A stretch of DNA of 64,000 bases from Ignavibacteriales bacterium (GCA_026390595.1 JAPLFQ010000025.1:248001-312000); one strand, 5' to 3'; shown: positions 27,750 through 37,382, counted from the first letter of the stretch. Numbers and translations are program-made. The notes: a model not told the origin generated them from the letters alone.

Positions 27750-29101
27750 GAGAGTACCTCGAAGAGTACATTATCAAACCATGTCGTTCCGCTTCCTTCC
27801 TGGATCAAGAGAAGATGAAGTCGGTCGGGGGCAGGGGACAGGGGAGGGGTGATGACCTTCACCATGCTCCAATCCGTATCCCCCTGAAGTACCTGGGCTG
27901 ATGTGAACGTTTCATAGTTTTGAATATCGAACACGCTCCCATGATTCTCCCTGTGGAGCCGCACGGCAATCATCGCCTTTCCTCGGAGGTTTGAAGTCTT
28001 CACGAGAGCTGATAATTGGTATTTTGTCCCGCCAACGAAAGGGTCGCCGCCAAAGGCGGGTCCAAGCGTGGTTACCTTCCAGCACGATCTTCCGGCGCCG
28101 CGGGAATCGATCCTCAGGCACGAAGAGTCATCAAATCCAAACTTGTTTTCAAGTACCAGAGTTGATGCCGAATCCCCCTCGGCTTCCCAAGGCCAGATGT
28201 AACGACAATCCGGCTCGATGGTCTGGAGCGTGCGTGTGAAACGATTCACGCCGGAGACGTACAATGGGATTGAGGCGAGCTCCGGCGCGGGTCGATCGAT
28301 TGCCCGGTCGACGATCGGTTTTGCCTCTTTCCAGTCCAGCGATGTCAGCTCGTAGCCGGCTTCAAAATGCGATCCGGCGGGGAGCACAACGTCCTTTCCT
28401 TCTGTGCAGATTCTGTACGCAAAGTGCGCGTCCCACATATACGCACAGAGGCCAGCGGTGATTTTGTTCTCTGAGAGTATCGTGAGACACGGATTTTCAT
28501 CTTCCTGCAGCCACAAAAACCTGTCCCCCCGATTCATCACGATGTTGTGTTTGTCCGAAGTCTCGAGATGATGATGAGGGATTCTCTCGACGCCTGCCGG
28601 TGTGACGAGGCAGCAAGCCTGGTACCGTTTCGGATCGTTTGGGTTCGGCGAAAATGTCCCATCCGGCCAGAAGTTGACGAACTCGACTTCACCCTGAGTC
28701 GGATTCGGAGTCACCCGCCAGCCCTGGCTAGAAACGACATCGAGTGTCGCCTGGACGGAGTAGACATAGCGGATGGGATTTTGAAGACTCCGGATCGTTA
28801 TGACCATCGAGCTTGAACATGCGCCTGAAGCGGTTGTCCCCGAACACTTGAGCACAACCTGGTCAGGTTTCTGTGAAACGATCTCGACGTGTCCTCCTGC
28901 GCCGGTATTTCGTTCGGGGTCCTGATGATTGGCGTACTGCATCCAAAAGAGAAAGAGCGGGACAGTCTCACCCACGAGCGCCCTTCCGCCCGGGCGAAAG
29001 CGCGCAGAAATCAGCTTGAGTCCGCGGATCTCCGCAATCTGATCCGCGCCGTCCAGAACCGAAAGGTCCGCAGGGCCTGTCTGTTTAGCGCTGAGGCTCA
29101 C
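27746..29101 (-). CDS. uncharacterised protein with C-terminal CBM-like sandwich
   Basis: The frame is open from 29233, but the first part overlaps the solute-binding-protein gene. I place the start at the GTG at 29101 (17-bp overlap), giving 452 residues with a weak ribosome site. There is no signal peptide. The N-terminal 280 residues look like a galactose-mutarotase-type beta-sandwich (AGGHVEIVSQKPDQVVLKCSG, NPIRYVYSVQATLDVV, HFEAGYELTSLDWKEA). The last 150 residues resemble a CBM4/9-type jelly roll (FDDSSCLRIDS, KYQLSALVKTSNLRGKAMIAVRLH, TTWFDNVLFEV). Both suggest a carbohydrate-handling role. It lies between the binding protein and the TIM-barrel gene with overlaps on both sides. I do not know its exact function. 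Confidence 0.55.
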   Translation of the reverse strand: MSLSAKQTGPADLSVLDGADQIAEIRGLKLISARFRPGGRALVGETVPLFLFWMQYANHQDPERNTGAGGHVEIVSQKPDQVVLKCSGTTASGACSSSMVITIRSLQNPIRYVYSVQATLDVVSSQGWRVTPNPTQGEVEFVNFWPDGTFSPNPNDPKRYQACCLVTPAGVERIPHHHLETSDKHNIVMNRGDRFLWLQEDENPCLTILSENKITAGLCAYMWDAHFAYRICTEGKDVVLPAGSHFEAGYELTSLDWKEAKPIVDRAIDRPAPELASIPLYVSGVNRFTRTLQTIEPDCRYIWPWEAEGDSASTLVLENKFGFDDSSCLRIDSRGAGRSCWKVTTLGPAFGGDPFVGGTKYQLSALVKTSNLRGKAMIAVRLHRENHGSVFDIQNYETFTSAQVLQGDTDWSMVKVITPPLSPAPDRLHLLLIQEGSGTTWFDNVLFEVLS

Positions 29102-30440
29102 GCGCAGCCTGTAAGAGTTGTTGGTTGATTGCCGTGATGAATTCTTTGCCCAGGCCGCCGTGCTGGAGAAGACGGTCAAGCTCAGTACGTGCAGCTCGAT
29201 TGATTTCTGATTGTGAAGCTGCCAGCGCCTCAACCGTCGTTTCCCGTGCCCAGAGTTTATCGAGTAAGGGCTGCAGGCGCTCGAGGATGGAAGCGGATGT
29301 CCAGCTCGAGAAGCGCACGAAGAACCGTGGATCGCCCGCCGGGTATTTCAGACTGCGCTGCCATACTTCACGAAATCCGCTGCCGACGAGCCGGGGATAC
29401 CGGGCTTCCCAGCCGGAGACGAAATCCACATCCCTCAGGACGGGGTTCGGTTGATAGATTGATGCGCCGCCAATAATCCATTTCAGTGCTTTCCACGCGG
29501 CCTGGGGATTTTCGGTCTGAGAACTGATCGACAATCCGCCGCTCTCTGAGCGAAAACACCGGACCGGGCGGATTCCAAAACGCGGGATCGGAGCAACGCC
29601 CCAGCGAATCGTGAGCGTTTCGAACAACACCTGGTGCGGCACAGCCTCGACGAGCATCGCCACCTTTCCGGTCTGCAGAAGCTGCGACGCCTGCATGCCC
29701 ATCGCCTGCATCCGGCGGAGGTCTGGCATCAGCCGATCGTTCATGAGCGCAAGATAGTGCCGGTAGACTTCGAGAGAAGCTTCGGAGAGATTCAGAAACA
29801 GAGACCGTTCCCGGGTCGACGCGCCGTTCATCAGCTCGAATATCTCGACGAAGTGACTTGGTATGAACACGCCATAGTGCTCCGGCTCGCCGCCGGCATT
29901 CTTTTCGGCCGCAATGCGCCGCGCTGCGGCGAGGAGGTCGTTCCATGTCCACGAGGTGTCAGGATACTGAAGGCCCGCCTTGTCGAACAGATCTTTGTTG
30001 TAGTACACTCCCGCCGTGAAGTTCCAGTTGCCGATGCTGTACAGTCCGCTGTCGGCAGAGAAGCCCTGACGGTACACATCGGGCCAGAGACGGTCTGCAA
30101 ATGGATCACCGGCGCTGAGAGAGCGCATGTCGAGCAATCGGCCTTCCGCCGCCAGCCTGTCCCGGAGGACATTGTTCGTGTAGAAGATGTCCGGCGGCTG
30201 CCCGGCTGCGATCATCGCATACAGTTTTTCCTGGCCGGTGAATGGCTGCAGCATGAGCTCAACGCCTGTGGAGTCGGCGAAGGAGGGGAGCTCTTCCTGA
30301 AGATGTTTGATCTCGACGGCATTCGCAGCGCAGTTGTAGGTAATGCGTGCCATGCCGGTCCTGGATTGCTCTTTCGTTCCGCACGAGGAAACGATGAGGG
30401 CGGCGAAAAGAAGAAAGGCCATCGACCTGTTCGAACTCAC
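29085..30440 (-). CDS. sugar ABC transporter solute-binding lipoprotein (family 1)
   Basis: This encodes 451 residues starting at the GTG at 30440, whose GTGA overlaps the stop of the upstream permease. The N-terminus SSNRSMAFLLFAALIVSSC is a lipoprotein signal (lipobox VSSC). The rest is a type-1 extracellular sugar-binding protein: AAGQPPDIFYTNN, YNKDLFDKAGLQYPDTSWTWNDLLAAARRI, and FPxx-type hinge segments near the end. It should capture an oligosaccharide outside the membrane and hand it to the two permeases encoded just upstream. No ATPase gene is present, so a shared MsmX-like ATPase elsewhere is expected. Confidence 0.85.
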   Translation of the reverse strand: MSSNRSMAFLLFAALIVSSCGTKEQSRTGMARITYNCAANAVEIKHLQEELPSFADSTGVELMLQPFTGQEKLYAMIAAGQPPDIFYTNNVLRDRLAAEGRLLDMRSLSAGDPFADRLWPDVYRQGFSADSGLYSIGNWNFTAGVYYNKDLFDKAGLQYPDTSWTWNDLLAAARRIAAEKNAGGEPEHYGVFIPSHFVEIFELMNGASTRERSLFLNLSEASLEVYRHYLALMNDRLMPDLRRMQAMGMQASQLLQTGKVAMLVEAVPHQVLFETLTIRWGVAPIPRFGIRPVRCFRSESGGLSISSQTENPQAAWKALKWIIGGASIYQPNPVLRDVDFVSGWEARYPRLVGSGFREVWQRSLKYPAGDPRFFVRFSSWTSASILERLQPLLDKLWARETTVEALAASQSEINRAARTELDRLLQHGGLGKEFITAINQQLLQAAREPQR

Positions 30441-31309
30441 CGCAGACCTCCCATGGCAATGCCTTTGACAAGATATTTCTGACCGAGTGTGAACAACAGG
30501 ATGTTCGGAACCATGACCATGCATGCCGCCGCCATCAACAGGTGCCACTGGGTCATTCCGGTCCCGACGATTTGCGACTTCAGCATATTCAGCCCCAGCG
30601 TCAGTGTGGCATGTTCAGGGGAATTGATATAGATCAACGGAGTGAAGAAGTCGTTCCATGTGCCGATGAACGTGAACAGCGCAACAGTGATCAGCGCGGG
30701 ACGAGCGAGCGGCAGTATGATACTCCAATAGATTCTGAATCGTCCTGCGCCGTCCAGCCGTGCCGCTTCATCGTACTCCCGCGGAATGGTGAGGAAAAAC
30801 TGACGCAGCAGAAAAATGTAGAACGGTGACCCGAAGAAGGAGGGGACGATCAGGGGCCAGAGCGTGTCCACCCACCCCAGGCGGGAAAACAAGATGTAGA
30901 GCGGGATCATGGTGACCTGTCCCGGCAGCATCATGGTGGACAGGCAGAGCGCAAAGAGAACCGTGCGTCCCCTGAAACGAATTCGCGAGAATCCGTAGGC
31001 GACGAGACTGCACGAAAGAAGCGTTCCGACGAGGACGAGTCCTGTGACGATGACGGTGTTCAGGAGGTACCGTCCCAAAGGGATGAGCGCGGCGACGTCG
31101 GAATAATTCTCCCACCGCGGCTGAGCCGGTATCCACACAAACGGCTGAGCGAACACTCCCCGGACGTCTTGCAGGGAAACGGAAAGCATCCATGCCAGAG
31201 GCAGCAGAAATCCGGCGCTGACGACCGCCAGGATGACATAGACCGCACCCGAACGAACGAGTGTGCCCCCCGCCGCAGGGCTTCTGTCAGATGATCGGGA
31301 GCCGTTCAC
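30437..31309 (-). CDS. sugar ABC transporter permease, MalG type
   Basis: This 290-residue inner-membrane protein has six hydrophobic segments and the conserved EAA loop EYDEAARLDGAGRFRIYWSIILPLARP near residues 195-220, where the ATPase docks. The ending GMTQWHLLMAA...LGQKYLVKGIAMGG is typical of MalG-like permeases. Its ATG overlaps the stop of the MalF-type permease gene (4 bp), and its stop overlaps the GTG of the binding-protein gene. The three form a tightly coupled importer cassette. Confidence 0.9.
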   Translation of the reverse strand: MNGSRSSDRSPAAGGTLVRSGAVYVILAVVSAGFLLPLAWMLSVSLQDVRGVFAQPFVWIPAQPRWENYSDVAALIPLGRYLLNTVIVTGLVLVGTLLSCSLVAYGFSRIRFRGRTVLFALCLSTMMLPGQVTMIPLYILFSRLGWVDTLWPLIVPSFFGSPFYIFLLRQFFLTIPREYDEAARLDGAGRFRIYWSIILPLARPALITVALFTFIGTWNDFFTPLIYINSPEHATLTLGLNMLKSQIVGTGMTQWHLLMAAACMVMVPNILLFTLGQKYLVKGIAMGGLR

Positions 31310-32220
31310 GCACCCGCCTCGTAATGGACCCGGTTCTTACTCAACCGTGTTTGGAGCACGGTGAACACGAGTATGATGAAGAAAAGAATCCACGCAAGTG
31401 CAGAGGCGTATCCCATCCGGAATTCCAGAAACGCCTTCTTGTAGAGATAAAGAACAAGAAAGAGCGTTGCATTGTTGGGCCCGCCTTCGCTTCCCGCCTG
31501 CGCAGCGCCGGTCATGACAAATGCCTGGGCAAAGACCTGGAAGCTTCCGATGACTCCCATGATGGAGCTGAAAAAGATCGCCGGCGAAATCATCGGAATA
31601 GTGATGTGGAAGAATCGCCGGGCCGGACCCGCACCGTCGAGCGCTGCAGCTTCGTAGAGTTCCTGGGGAATGCCTTGCAGCGCGGCCAGGAAGATGATCG
31701 TCGTTCCGCCGACACCCCAGAGCGACATAATCACCAGTGAGGGCTTTGCCCACGCTTCGCTCTGCAGCCACAAGGGGCCTTGTACTCCAAGCCAGCGGAG
31801 AAACGTATTGAGGAGACCGAATTCGGGATTGAAAATCCATAGCCAGAGCACCGAAGCTGCGACGATGTTCATGATCGACGGGAGAAACAACATCGTACGG
31901 AAGAATCCCATTCCCGGGAGCCGGTTATGCAGGAGCATTGCCAGCGCGAGCCCGGCCGCGATGCACAAAGGGACTGAAAAGATCACATAGAATCCGGTAT
32001 TCCACAGGCTTGTGAGGAACAACGGATCTTCGGTGATGATGGACTGATAGTTTTCAAAACCAACCCATGTCGGCGGCGAGAGCATCGACCAGGAGTGCAG
32101 GCTGATGACGAGCGAACCGATCATCGGGCCGGCGGTGAAGATGAGGAAGCCGGCAAGCCAAGGAGCGATGAACGCGTACCCGCCGAGTGATTGTCTGATG
32201 CTTGTTCTATCGCGGCTCAT
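31306..32220 (-). CDS. sugar ABC transporter permease, MalF type
   Basis: This encodes 304 residues from the ATG at 32220, chosen because its ATGA overlaps the stop of the preceding gene; the frame is open much further upstream but runs through that gene. MSRDRTSIRQSLGGYAFIAPWLAGFLIF is a typical MalF/LacF start. Six membrane segments and the EAA loop (QELYEAAALDGAGPARRFFHITIPMISP, about residues 195-222) are visible. It pairs with the downstream MalG-type permease to form the import channel. Confidence 0.9.
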   Translation of the reverse strand: MSRDRTSIRQSLGGYAFIAPWLAGFLIFTAGPMIGSLVISLHSWSMLSPPTWVGFENYQSIITEDPLFLTSLWNTGFYVIFSVPLCIAAGLALAMLLHNRLPGMGFFRTMLFLPSIMNIVAASVLWLWIFNPEFGLLNTFLRWLGVQGPLWLQSEAWAKPSLVIMSLWGVGGTTIIFLAALQGIPQELYEAAALDGAGPARRFFHITIPMISPAIFFSSIMGVIGSFQVFAQAFVMTGAAQAGSEGGPNNATLFLVLYLYKKAFLEFRMGYASALAWILFFIILVFTVLQTRLSKNRVHYEAGA

Positions 32221-34151
32221 CGGTTCAGCGCTTCGCTTCCGAACAGCGTCCGGGGGCAGAAAGGACCCTCTGACACTCCGGCCGCGGAGACTTCCATGTG
32301 AGTGATTTCGTCCTCCATCCCACACCATTGGCGTGAAAGGATATGTTCGCGGAATGGATCGTACAGAATCTGCATTACGGTTTCTTTGCCTCGGGCGACG
32401 ATTCGCCGAATCTTCGACTCGACCGTCGCCTCTACGTTGACGGAGCGTGCGTGCTTCAGAAACTCTCCCCAATCGCCGAACTGATCCTCAGTCCATACCT
32501 CCAGAAAGAATCCGGAACTCCAGTTGTTGACTTCGTCTCGTGCAAAATCCTTCACAGGGCCGTCATAATTGTACGTTGAAATGAGAAAGAAGTCTTTCTC
32601 GACTGAAAGTTGCAATGGCGAACTCCCGCCTGCCGGAACGGGCTCCAGCGGGATGAGAAGGATGAACGTCCTGCCGTCGCGGATGCAGATACGCGAACCG
32701 GTGCGCAACTTGACCGGGAATCCGGTGACCGGCCTTCCATCGACGGTGATGAGGTCGAATGGAGCAGCGTATGAGAAAATGAAGTCCGTTCTGAAGCTCT
32801 TGATCCCTTTGTGCCCGGTTCGTTTTGGGGAGTATGAGACGATCAGCCTGTTCTCATGCTGATATGTTGCGCACCGCCCTTCTTCCGAAAGATAACTGGC
32901 GTCCACGTCCGATGAACTCGTGTGACAAAAATTCGGGACGCCCGGCAGAGCTCCGTTGTAAACTCCACGTGTGAAAGCCGAGCGGAAGTCAGAAAGTGAC
33001 TTGATTTCATCGGAGCGCCGGATACGAAGCATGACAGAGTCAGAATGTCCCGCATTGACATATGGTTTGGCAGCCGAGCCGAGTGCAAATTCGGGGGTCA
33101 TGAATGTCGTCAGATCGGTCCAGCCGCCCGGATAAACTTCTTCGTCGAACGCGAAAGGACGATCAGAACCGCGTGCCGTGTCGGCACCATCGGGGGATAC
33201 GACTCTCCGGCTGTTCTCGTGATAACTCTCTCCGTAGGTTGTCATCCGGAATGAGTAGGGGAACGGCTTCTCCCATGCGATCGCCGCGGCACGCCCGGAG
33301 AAATGGTACGGCGTGACGGCAGTGAGCGCATTCTGGAGCAGATCCGAAGGATGGTCGAATCGAACCGACAGTGAGGGGTCAAGGAAGATCTGCCTGCCCG
33401 AAGCGGCGAGGAGTGCGCAATGAAGAACAGAATACCCGCCGAATGAATCTTCAAAGTACGACCGTGAATGCGGTCCGGCGAACTGGCCGCTCGGAGCGTG
33501 ATAATGCATGGCGACGTTCAGCCAGAGTGCGTCTTCGAGGAAGCGAGCGAGTGACCTGGCTTCAGGATTCTGTCCATACTCAGCGATCAAAGCGAGAAAC
33601 GTAAGATCCAATGCGGTATAGGTCAGGCTGTTGTACTCTGACATTTCCGCCTGTCGCAGCCGTCTCGACCGATGATCGCCGATCCGCTGCTGGAATCGCC
33701 GGAGGCGGCGCAAACCTAATTCGACGGCCCACGATTCGGAATGCAGTTCGCCCCCAAGAATGAGCGTGCAGTAGGCTCCCAGCGGATGGTTGACGTTCCC
33801 GTCTTTCCATTCTGTTCCCGCAGCGTTTACAAGTTCGGAGCGGATTGCGGAGCGAAGGGCGTTTTTTGTTCTCTCGTCAAGGCGATCAGATACGCCGTGA
33901 AGGAGGGCAAGCATGGAGGAGGCTGTATGCGTACCGTCGCTGCCCGTGAGCGATTGAAGAAGCTCGTTCCCGCGGTTCTTTCCTTCCGGGGAGTCATCAA
34001 AGAGCAGACTCGTTGCATACCAGCACGTGTCTCGCACGATGAGGCAGAGCCCGGTCTTCGGTTCAAAATGCCGGTCTCCGGCTTCGCGCGCAAGTTGAAG
34101 GAGCCGGCGACGTTGATCGGAGATCGGGGAGATCGGATTGAGTGCGCTCAT
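32217..34151 (-). CDS. uncharacterised six-hairpin carbohydrate-active-like protein
   Basis: This 644-residue protein has no signal peptide. The first 300 residues are helical with repeated W/Y/H-rich turns (RDTCWYATSLLFDDSPEGKNRGNELL, SEYNSLTYTALDLTFLALIAEYG, HYHAPSGQFAGPHSRSYFEDSFGGY), like an (alpha/alpha) toroid of a polysaccharide lyase or hydrolase. The last 300 look like beta-sandwich. I cannot name a family. It is the second gene of the operon, 23 bases after the Gfo/Idh gene, and its stop overlaps the start of the first permease gene. By position it probably modifies the same imported glycan. Confidence 0.55.
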   Translation of the reverse strand: MSALNPISPISDQRRRLLQLAREAGDRHFEPKTGLCLIVRDTCWYATSLLFDDSPEGKNRGNELLQSLTGSDGTHTASSMLALLHGVSDRLDERTKNALRSAIRSELVNAAGTEWKDGNVNHPLGAYCTLILGGELHSESWAVELGLRRLRRFQQRIGDHRSRRLRQAEMSEYNSLTYTALDLTFLALIAEYGQNPEARSLARFLEDALWLNVAMHYHAPSGQFAGPHSRSYFEDSFGGYSVLHCALLAASGRQIFLDPSLSVRFDHPSDLLQNALTAVTPYHFSGRAAAIAWEKPFPYSFRMTTYGESYHENSRRVVSPDGADTARGSDRPFAFDEEVYPGGWTDLTTFMTPEFALGSAAKPYVNAGHSDSVMLRIRRSDEIKSLSDFRSAFTRGVYNGALPGVPNFCHTSSSDVDASYLSEEGRCATYQHENRLIVSYSPKRTGHKGIKSFRTDFIFSYAAPFDLITVDGRPVTGFPVKLRTGSRICIRDGRTFILLIPLEPVPAGGSSPLQLSVEKDFFLISTYNYDGPVKDFARDEVNNWSSGFFLEVWTEDQFGDWGEFLKHARSVNVEATVESKIRRIVARGKETVMQILYDPFREHILSRQWCGMEDEITHMEVSAAGVSEGPFCPRTLFGSEALNR

Positions 34152-34174
34152 GAGGTTCTGTGTGCTTCTCCGGA

Positions 34175-35152
34175 TCAGAATTGGACGGGCTGAGGCTGTC
34201 CTGTTTTCATAGACTCGATCGCCCTCAGCAAAAGCACCGTCGCTCGTATGCCGTGGCGCAAGGTGGCGGATGGCTGTGCCTTTCGGCCGACAGCCTCAAG
34301 GAACTCCCTGTTCTCGAGCAGGAAACCAAGTTCTTCAGAATCGGTGTAGTGCTCTTCGTGTTTTCCGTCCCACATGGATACCTGCTTGAGTCTGTCATAC
34401 AGATGAGCGCTGCGAGTACCGTCCATCACTTGAAAAGAGAGCTTGGAGACGTACGGGGTCAGTCCGATGTCCCCTACGGTGAGGCTGCCTGTCACACCGC
34501 TTCCGAATGTGATCGTCGCTGTGAGCGCGTCAGTGATGTCAAGCCCGGGATGGTGGTAATTTCCTCCGGCGGCATAGACCTTGACCGGCTCGCTTCCCAC
34601 AAGATAGCACATGAGATCTGCAGCATGGCATCCCTGGGAAATTACGTTGCCTCCGCCTCGAACGGGATCGTTCGCCCAGAACGAATCGGGCCAGCGCTCG
34701 TCGGTCATTTGTGCTATGCACAGGAGGGGTGAAGGCATGAACTCACGCACCTTCTGCACTGAGGGGTAGAAACGAAGCTTGAACGCGGTCATGAAGTGGA
34801 TGCCTGAACGCTCGACAGCGTTCTGAAGGTCCTCGCATTCCCGGAGGGACATCGCGACCGGCTTCTCCATCATGATGTGCTTGCCGGCTCTGGCTGCCGC
34901 AATGCCCAGTTGTGCGTGGCTATCGTTGTGTGTGCAGACATAGACCGCATCGATGGAATCATCGCGCAGGAGGCGCTCGGGGTTGGAGCAGACGTATGCG
35001 TCGGGTGAGTATGCGAGAAGCTTGCTGGCCTTTGCCTCATGAGTGTCGCACAGCCCGCGGATGGTGGCTGTGCCGATCTCCTTGATGCAGCGGGCGTGGA
35101 TTTGCCCCATTTCACCACATCCGATGATGCCGATATTGATTGCGGCTGGCAT
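34175..35152 (-). CDS. Gfo/Idh/MocA-family NAD(P)-dependent sugar dehydrogenase
   Basis: This encodes 325 residues from the ATG at 35152; a TTG two codons earlier is also open. The N-terminal Rossmann fold has the dinucleotide motif GIIGCGEMGQIH, then the family motif MMEKPVAMS (Glu-Lys-Pro) near residues 94-102. The C-terminal domain contains GGGNVISQGCHAADLM with the probable catalytic His. Members oxidise or reduce sugars and sugar acids, and the substrate cannot be predicted. It is the first gene of the minus-strand carbohydrate operon, behind a promoter-like sequence at 35210-35239. Confidence 0.85.
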   Translation of the reverse strand: MPAAINIGIIGCGEMGQIHARCIKEIGTATIRGLCDTHEAKASKLLAYSPDAYVCSNPERLLRDDSIDAVYVCTHNDSHAQLGIAAARAGKHIMMEKPVAMSLRECEDLQNAVERSGIHFMTAFKLRFYPSVQKVREFMPSPLLCIAQMTDERWPDSFWANDPVRGGGNVISQGCHAADLMCYLVGSEPVKVYAAGGNYHHPGLDITDALTATITFGSGVTGSLTVGDIGLTPYVSKLSFQVMDGTRSAHLYDRLKQVSMWDGKHEEHYTDSEELGFLLENREFLEAVGRKAQPSATLRHGIRATVLLLRAIESMKTGQPQPVQF

Positions 35153-35209
35153 GCACAATCAGAGCAATAGTGCCTGAAGATGTTGGGGGCTGCAAACTCG
35201 AAGCTGGCG

Positions 35210-35239
35210 CAAAATAGCCCTGATTCACTACGAAAGCAA
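35210..35239 (-). promoter_or_regulatory. possible Bacteroidota-type promoter of the carbohydrate operon
   Basis: On the minus strand TTG (35239-35237) is followed after 20 bases by TATTTTG (35216-35210), close to the -33 TTG / -7 TAnnTTTG consensus but one T short. It lies about 58 bases before the dehydrogenase ATG. The 318-bp space 35153-35470 between the divergent genes also has a CCCCCT/AGGGGG hairpin at about 35412-35441 and no gene. Confidence 0.35.
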
Positions 35240-35470
35240 GGGCGATGGAGGGGTGTTCAGCGCGAGCCCCTGCCTGCCGGGAGCACACCTCTGCGTCACA
35301 TTTCTTTCCTCGGGGGAAGTGTTCATGAAAGACTCCCGGGAGCCCGCGCGGAAATATTTGCAATCGTTGCGATTTAGTTGTTGTTTTCAGACCAACGCTC
35401 CACATCAACTTACAAGAAATCCCCCTCGGGCATCAGGGGGTGATCATCATGCCTCCTGCTGAATAAACCA

Positions 35471-37138
35471 ATGAACCGCCATAATTTCATTCGAGCCGCA
35501 GATGTCTCACTTGCCTCACTCCTGCTACGCGATGTTCTTTTCGCGAACAGGCACAAAGGACCCATCATGAATCTTCCTGATGAAGTAACAGCCATCCTGG
35601 GCGACCAGTTCGTCACGTTGACGGGCAGGGGAGCGTCCTGGACATACAAGGATCTGATCGTCGAGTTGCTGGTCCAGGGCGAAAGCATCGCTGTGGAGAT
35701 TGAATCTCCCCGGTCAAGTCTGACCGCAGTGACGCTGCGTTGGAAACAAAAAGGCCGCGGCAATTGCAGGATCCTGAATGACCAATGGGAACGAACCTAC
35801 GGTGATGTCTCGTGGCACGTGCCGTCCGAATCAGAACTATTGCCCTGGTATTTCATGGAACATGACGGACGAAGCACGATCGGCGTTGGCGTGAAAACGG
35901 GGACTGCATCCTTCTGCTTCTGGCAGGTCGGGAAGGAGCAGGTGAGCTTAACGATGGATACGCGATCCGGGGGGAACGCCGTTCAATTGGGCGGCAGGAA
36001 GCTGCGGGCTGCTGAGATTGTCACGACGAAGAGTGATTCAGGTGAGTCTCCGTTCCTGACTGCCCGAAGGTTCATGAAAACGATGTGTGATCATGCCCGC
36101 ATGCCTGCGCAGCCTGTGTACGGAATCAATGACTGGTATTTCACGTATGGGAACAACTCAGAAGACCTGATTCTGGAACATACCAATCTGATGGCGCCGA
36201 TGGCGGAAGGGCTGAGCAACCGGCCATTCTCTGTCATTGATGCTGGTTGGTTTGTGACGTCGCCATCTGTGCCAAATGATTCTTCCTGGGGAGATCGATT
36301 GGACCTCCCCAATTCAAAATTCGGAGACATGAGCAGGGTTGCCGAGCGCATCAGAAAGGCCGGAATGCGTCCCGGCATCTGGACACGTCCACTCTGTGGA
36401 AGCCACAACGATCCTCACTCATTGATGCTGCCTCTGGTGAAGGGGAGAGATGCACAAAAGCCGGTGCTGGATCCTACTATCCCTGAGAATCTCAAAAGGA
36501 TTTCAGAACTTTTCAAAGTCTACAATAGCTGGAGATACGATCTGGTAAAGTTCGATTTTACCTCGTTTGATATCTTTGGGAAATGGGGCTTTGAGATGTT
36601 GCGGGATGGAGCGATCAGCAGTTCCGGGTGGAGCATGCACGACAATTCCAAAACAAATGCAGAAATCATTCTTAACCTTTACAAAACCATCCGGATAGCT
36701 GCCGGGGACACGTATGTCTTAGCCTGCAATACCTTCAGTCATCTCTCGGCAGGGCTCTTTGAGTTGAATCGCATCGGCGACGACACCTCAGGGATTGAAT
36801 GGGCGAGAACACGCAAGATGGGTGTGAACACGCTGGCGTTCAGAGGGATGCATCACGGAATATTCTATGCCGCCGATCCCGATTGTGTGGGTGTGACCAA
36901 CAAAGTGGCGTGGGACAAAAACAAACAATGGATGCATCTGGTAGCGAAAAGCGGTACGCCCCTCTTTATCTCAGCTCAACCCGACGCGACAGGATCAGCA
37001 CAGAAGGCGATGATCAAGGAGTGCTTTGCGTCGGCCTCTCAGGATTTGCCTCTTGGAGAACCGCTGGACTGGACAGAGAGTGCTTTCCCGAAGAGATGGA
37101 AGTTGAAGGAGGAGGAAGTGAGCTTCGACTGGGATTGA
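35471..37138 (+). CDS. alpha-galactosidase-like glycoside hydrolase (clan GH-D type)
   Basis: This 555-residue protein is read divergently from the carbohydrate operon. A beta-sandwich of about 190 residues precedes a TIM barrel: YGINDWYFTYGNNSEDLILEH, PFSVIDAGWF, GMRPGIWTRPLCG, then YDLVKFDFTSFDIFG with Asp362 as likely nucleophile and LNRIGDDTSG with Asp437 or Asp438 as likely acid/base, the layout of GH27/GH36 alpha-galactosidases. The N-terminus is not a convincing signal peptide. It probably trims alpha-linked residues from the same glycan. A RAYT remnant begins 20 bases after the stop. Confidence 0.7.
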   Translation: MNRHNFIRAADVSLASLLLRDVLFANRHKGPIMNLPDEVTAILGDQFVTLTGRGASWTYKDLIVELLVQGESIAVEIESPRSSLTAVTLRWKQKGRGNCRILNDQWERTYGDVSWHVPSESELLPWYFMEHDGRSTIGVGVKTGTASFCFWQVGKEQVSLTMDTRSGGNAVQLGGRKLRAAEIVTTKSDSGESPFLTARRFMKTMCDHARMPAQPVYGINDWYFTYGNNSEDLILEHTNLMAPMAEGLSNRPFSVIDAGWFVTSPSVPNDSSWGDRLDLPNSKFGDMSRVAERIRKAGMRPGIWTRPLCGSHNDPHSLMLPLVKGRDAQKPVLDPTIPENLKRISELFKVYNSWRYDLVKFDFTSFDIFGKWGFEMLRDGAISSSGWSMHDNSKTNAEIILNLYKTIRIAAGDTYVLACNTFSHLSAGLFELNRIGDDTSGIEWARTRKMGVNTLAFRGMHHGIFYAADPDCVGVTNKVAWDKNKQWMHLVAKSGTPLFISAQPDATGSAQKAMIKECFASASQDLPLGEPLDWTESAFPKRWKLKEEEVSFDWD

Positions 37139-37157
37139 GAGATCTCCCTCGCGAACA

Positions 37158-37382
37158 GTGGGTGCAATCATCCGGGAGTTCAAGGGGGCTTCAACGAAAC
37201 GTATGAATGAACTACGTCTTGCGCCAGGTGCACGTGTCTGGCAGCGCAACTACTACGAGCATATCATCCGCGATGGCAATGATTACGACCGGATCGAGGA
37301 ATACATCGCAGAAAATGTCGCCAAGTGGTCTGAGGACAAGGAGGATCCGAACAACGATCCAATGAAATCCAGCAATGCGTAA
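37158..37382 (+). pseudogene. C-terminal remnant of a RAYT transposase
   Basis: The 74 codons match the end of RAYT proteins, including GAIIREFKGASTKRMNEL, WQRNYYEHIIRD and the Tyr helix IEEYIAENVAKW, and resemble the tail of the RAYT at 18646-19245. The N-terminal half with the HUH motif is missing. The piece lies immediately after a glycosidase gene and before two related hairpins. Confidence 0.75.

Noticed and set aside
29101-29233. Upstream extension of the 27746-29101 gene to 29233
   Set aside because: It would overlap the end of the solute-binding-protein gene by about 150 bp, while other junctions in this operon overlap by only a few bases.
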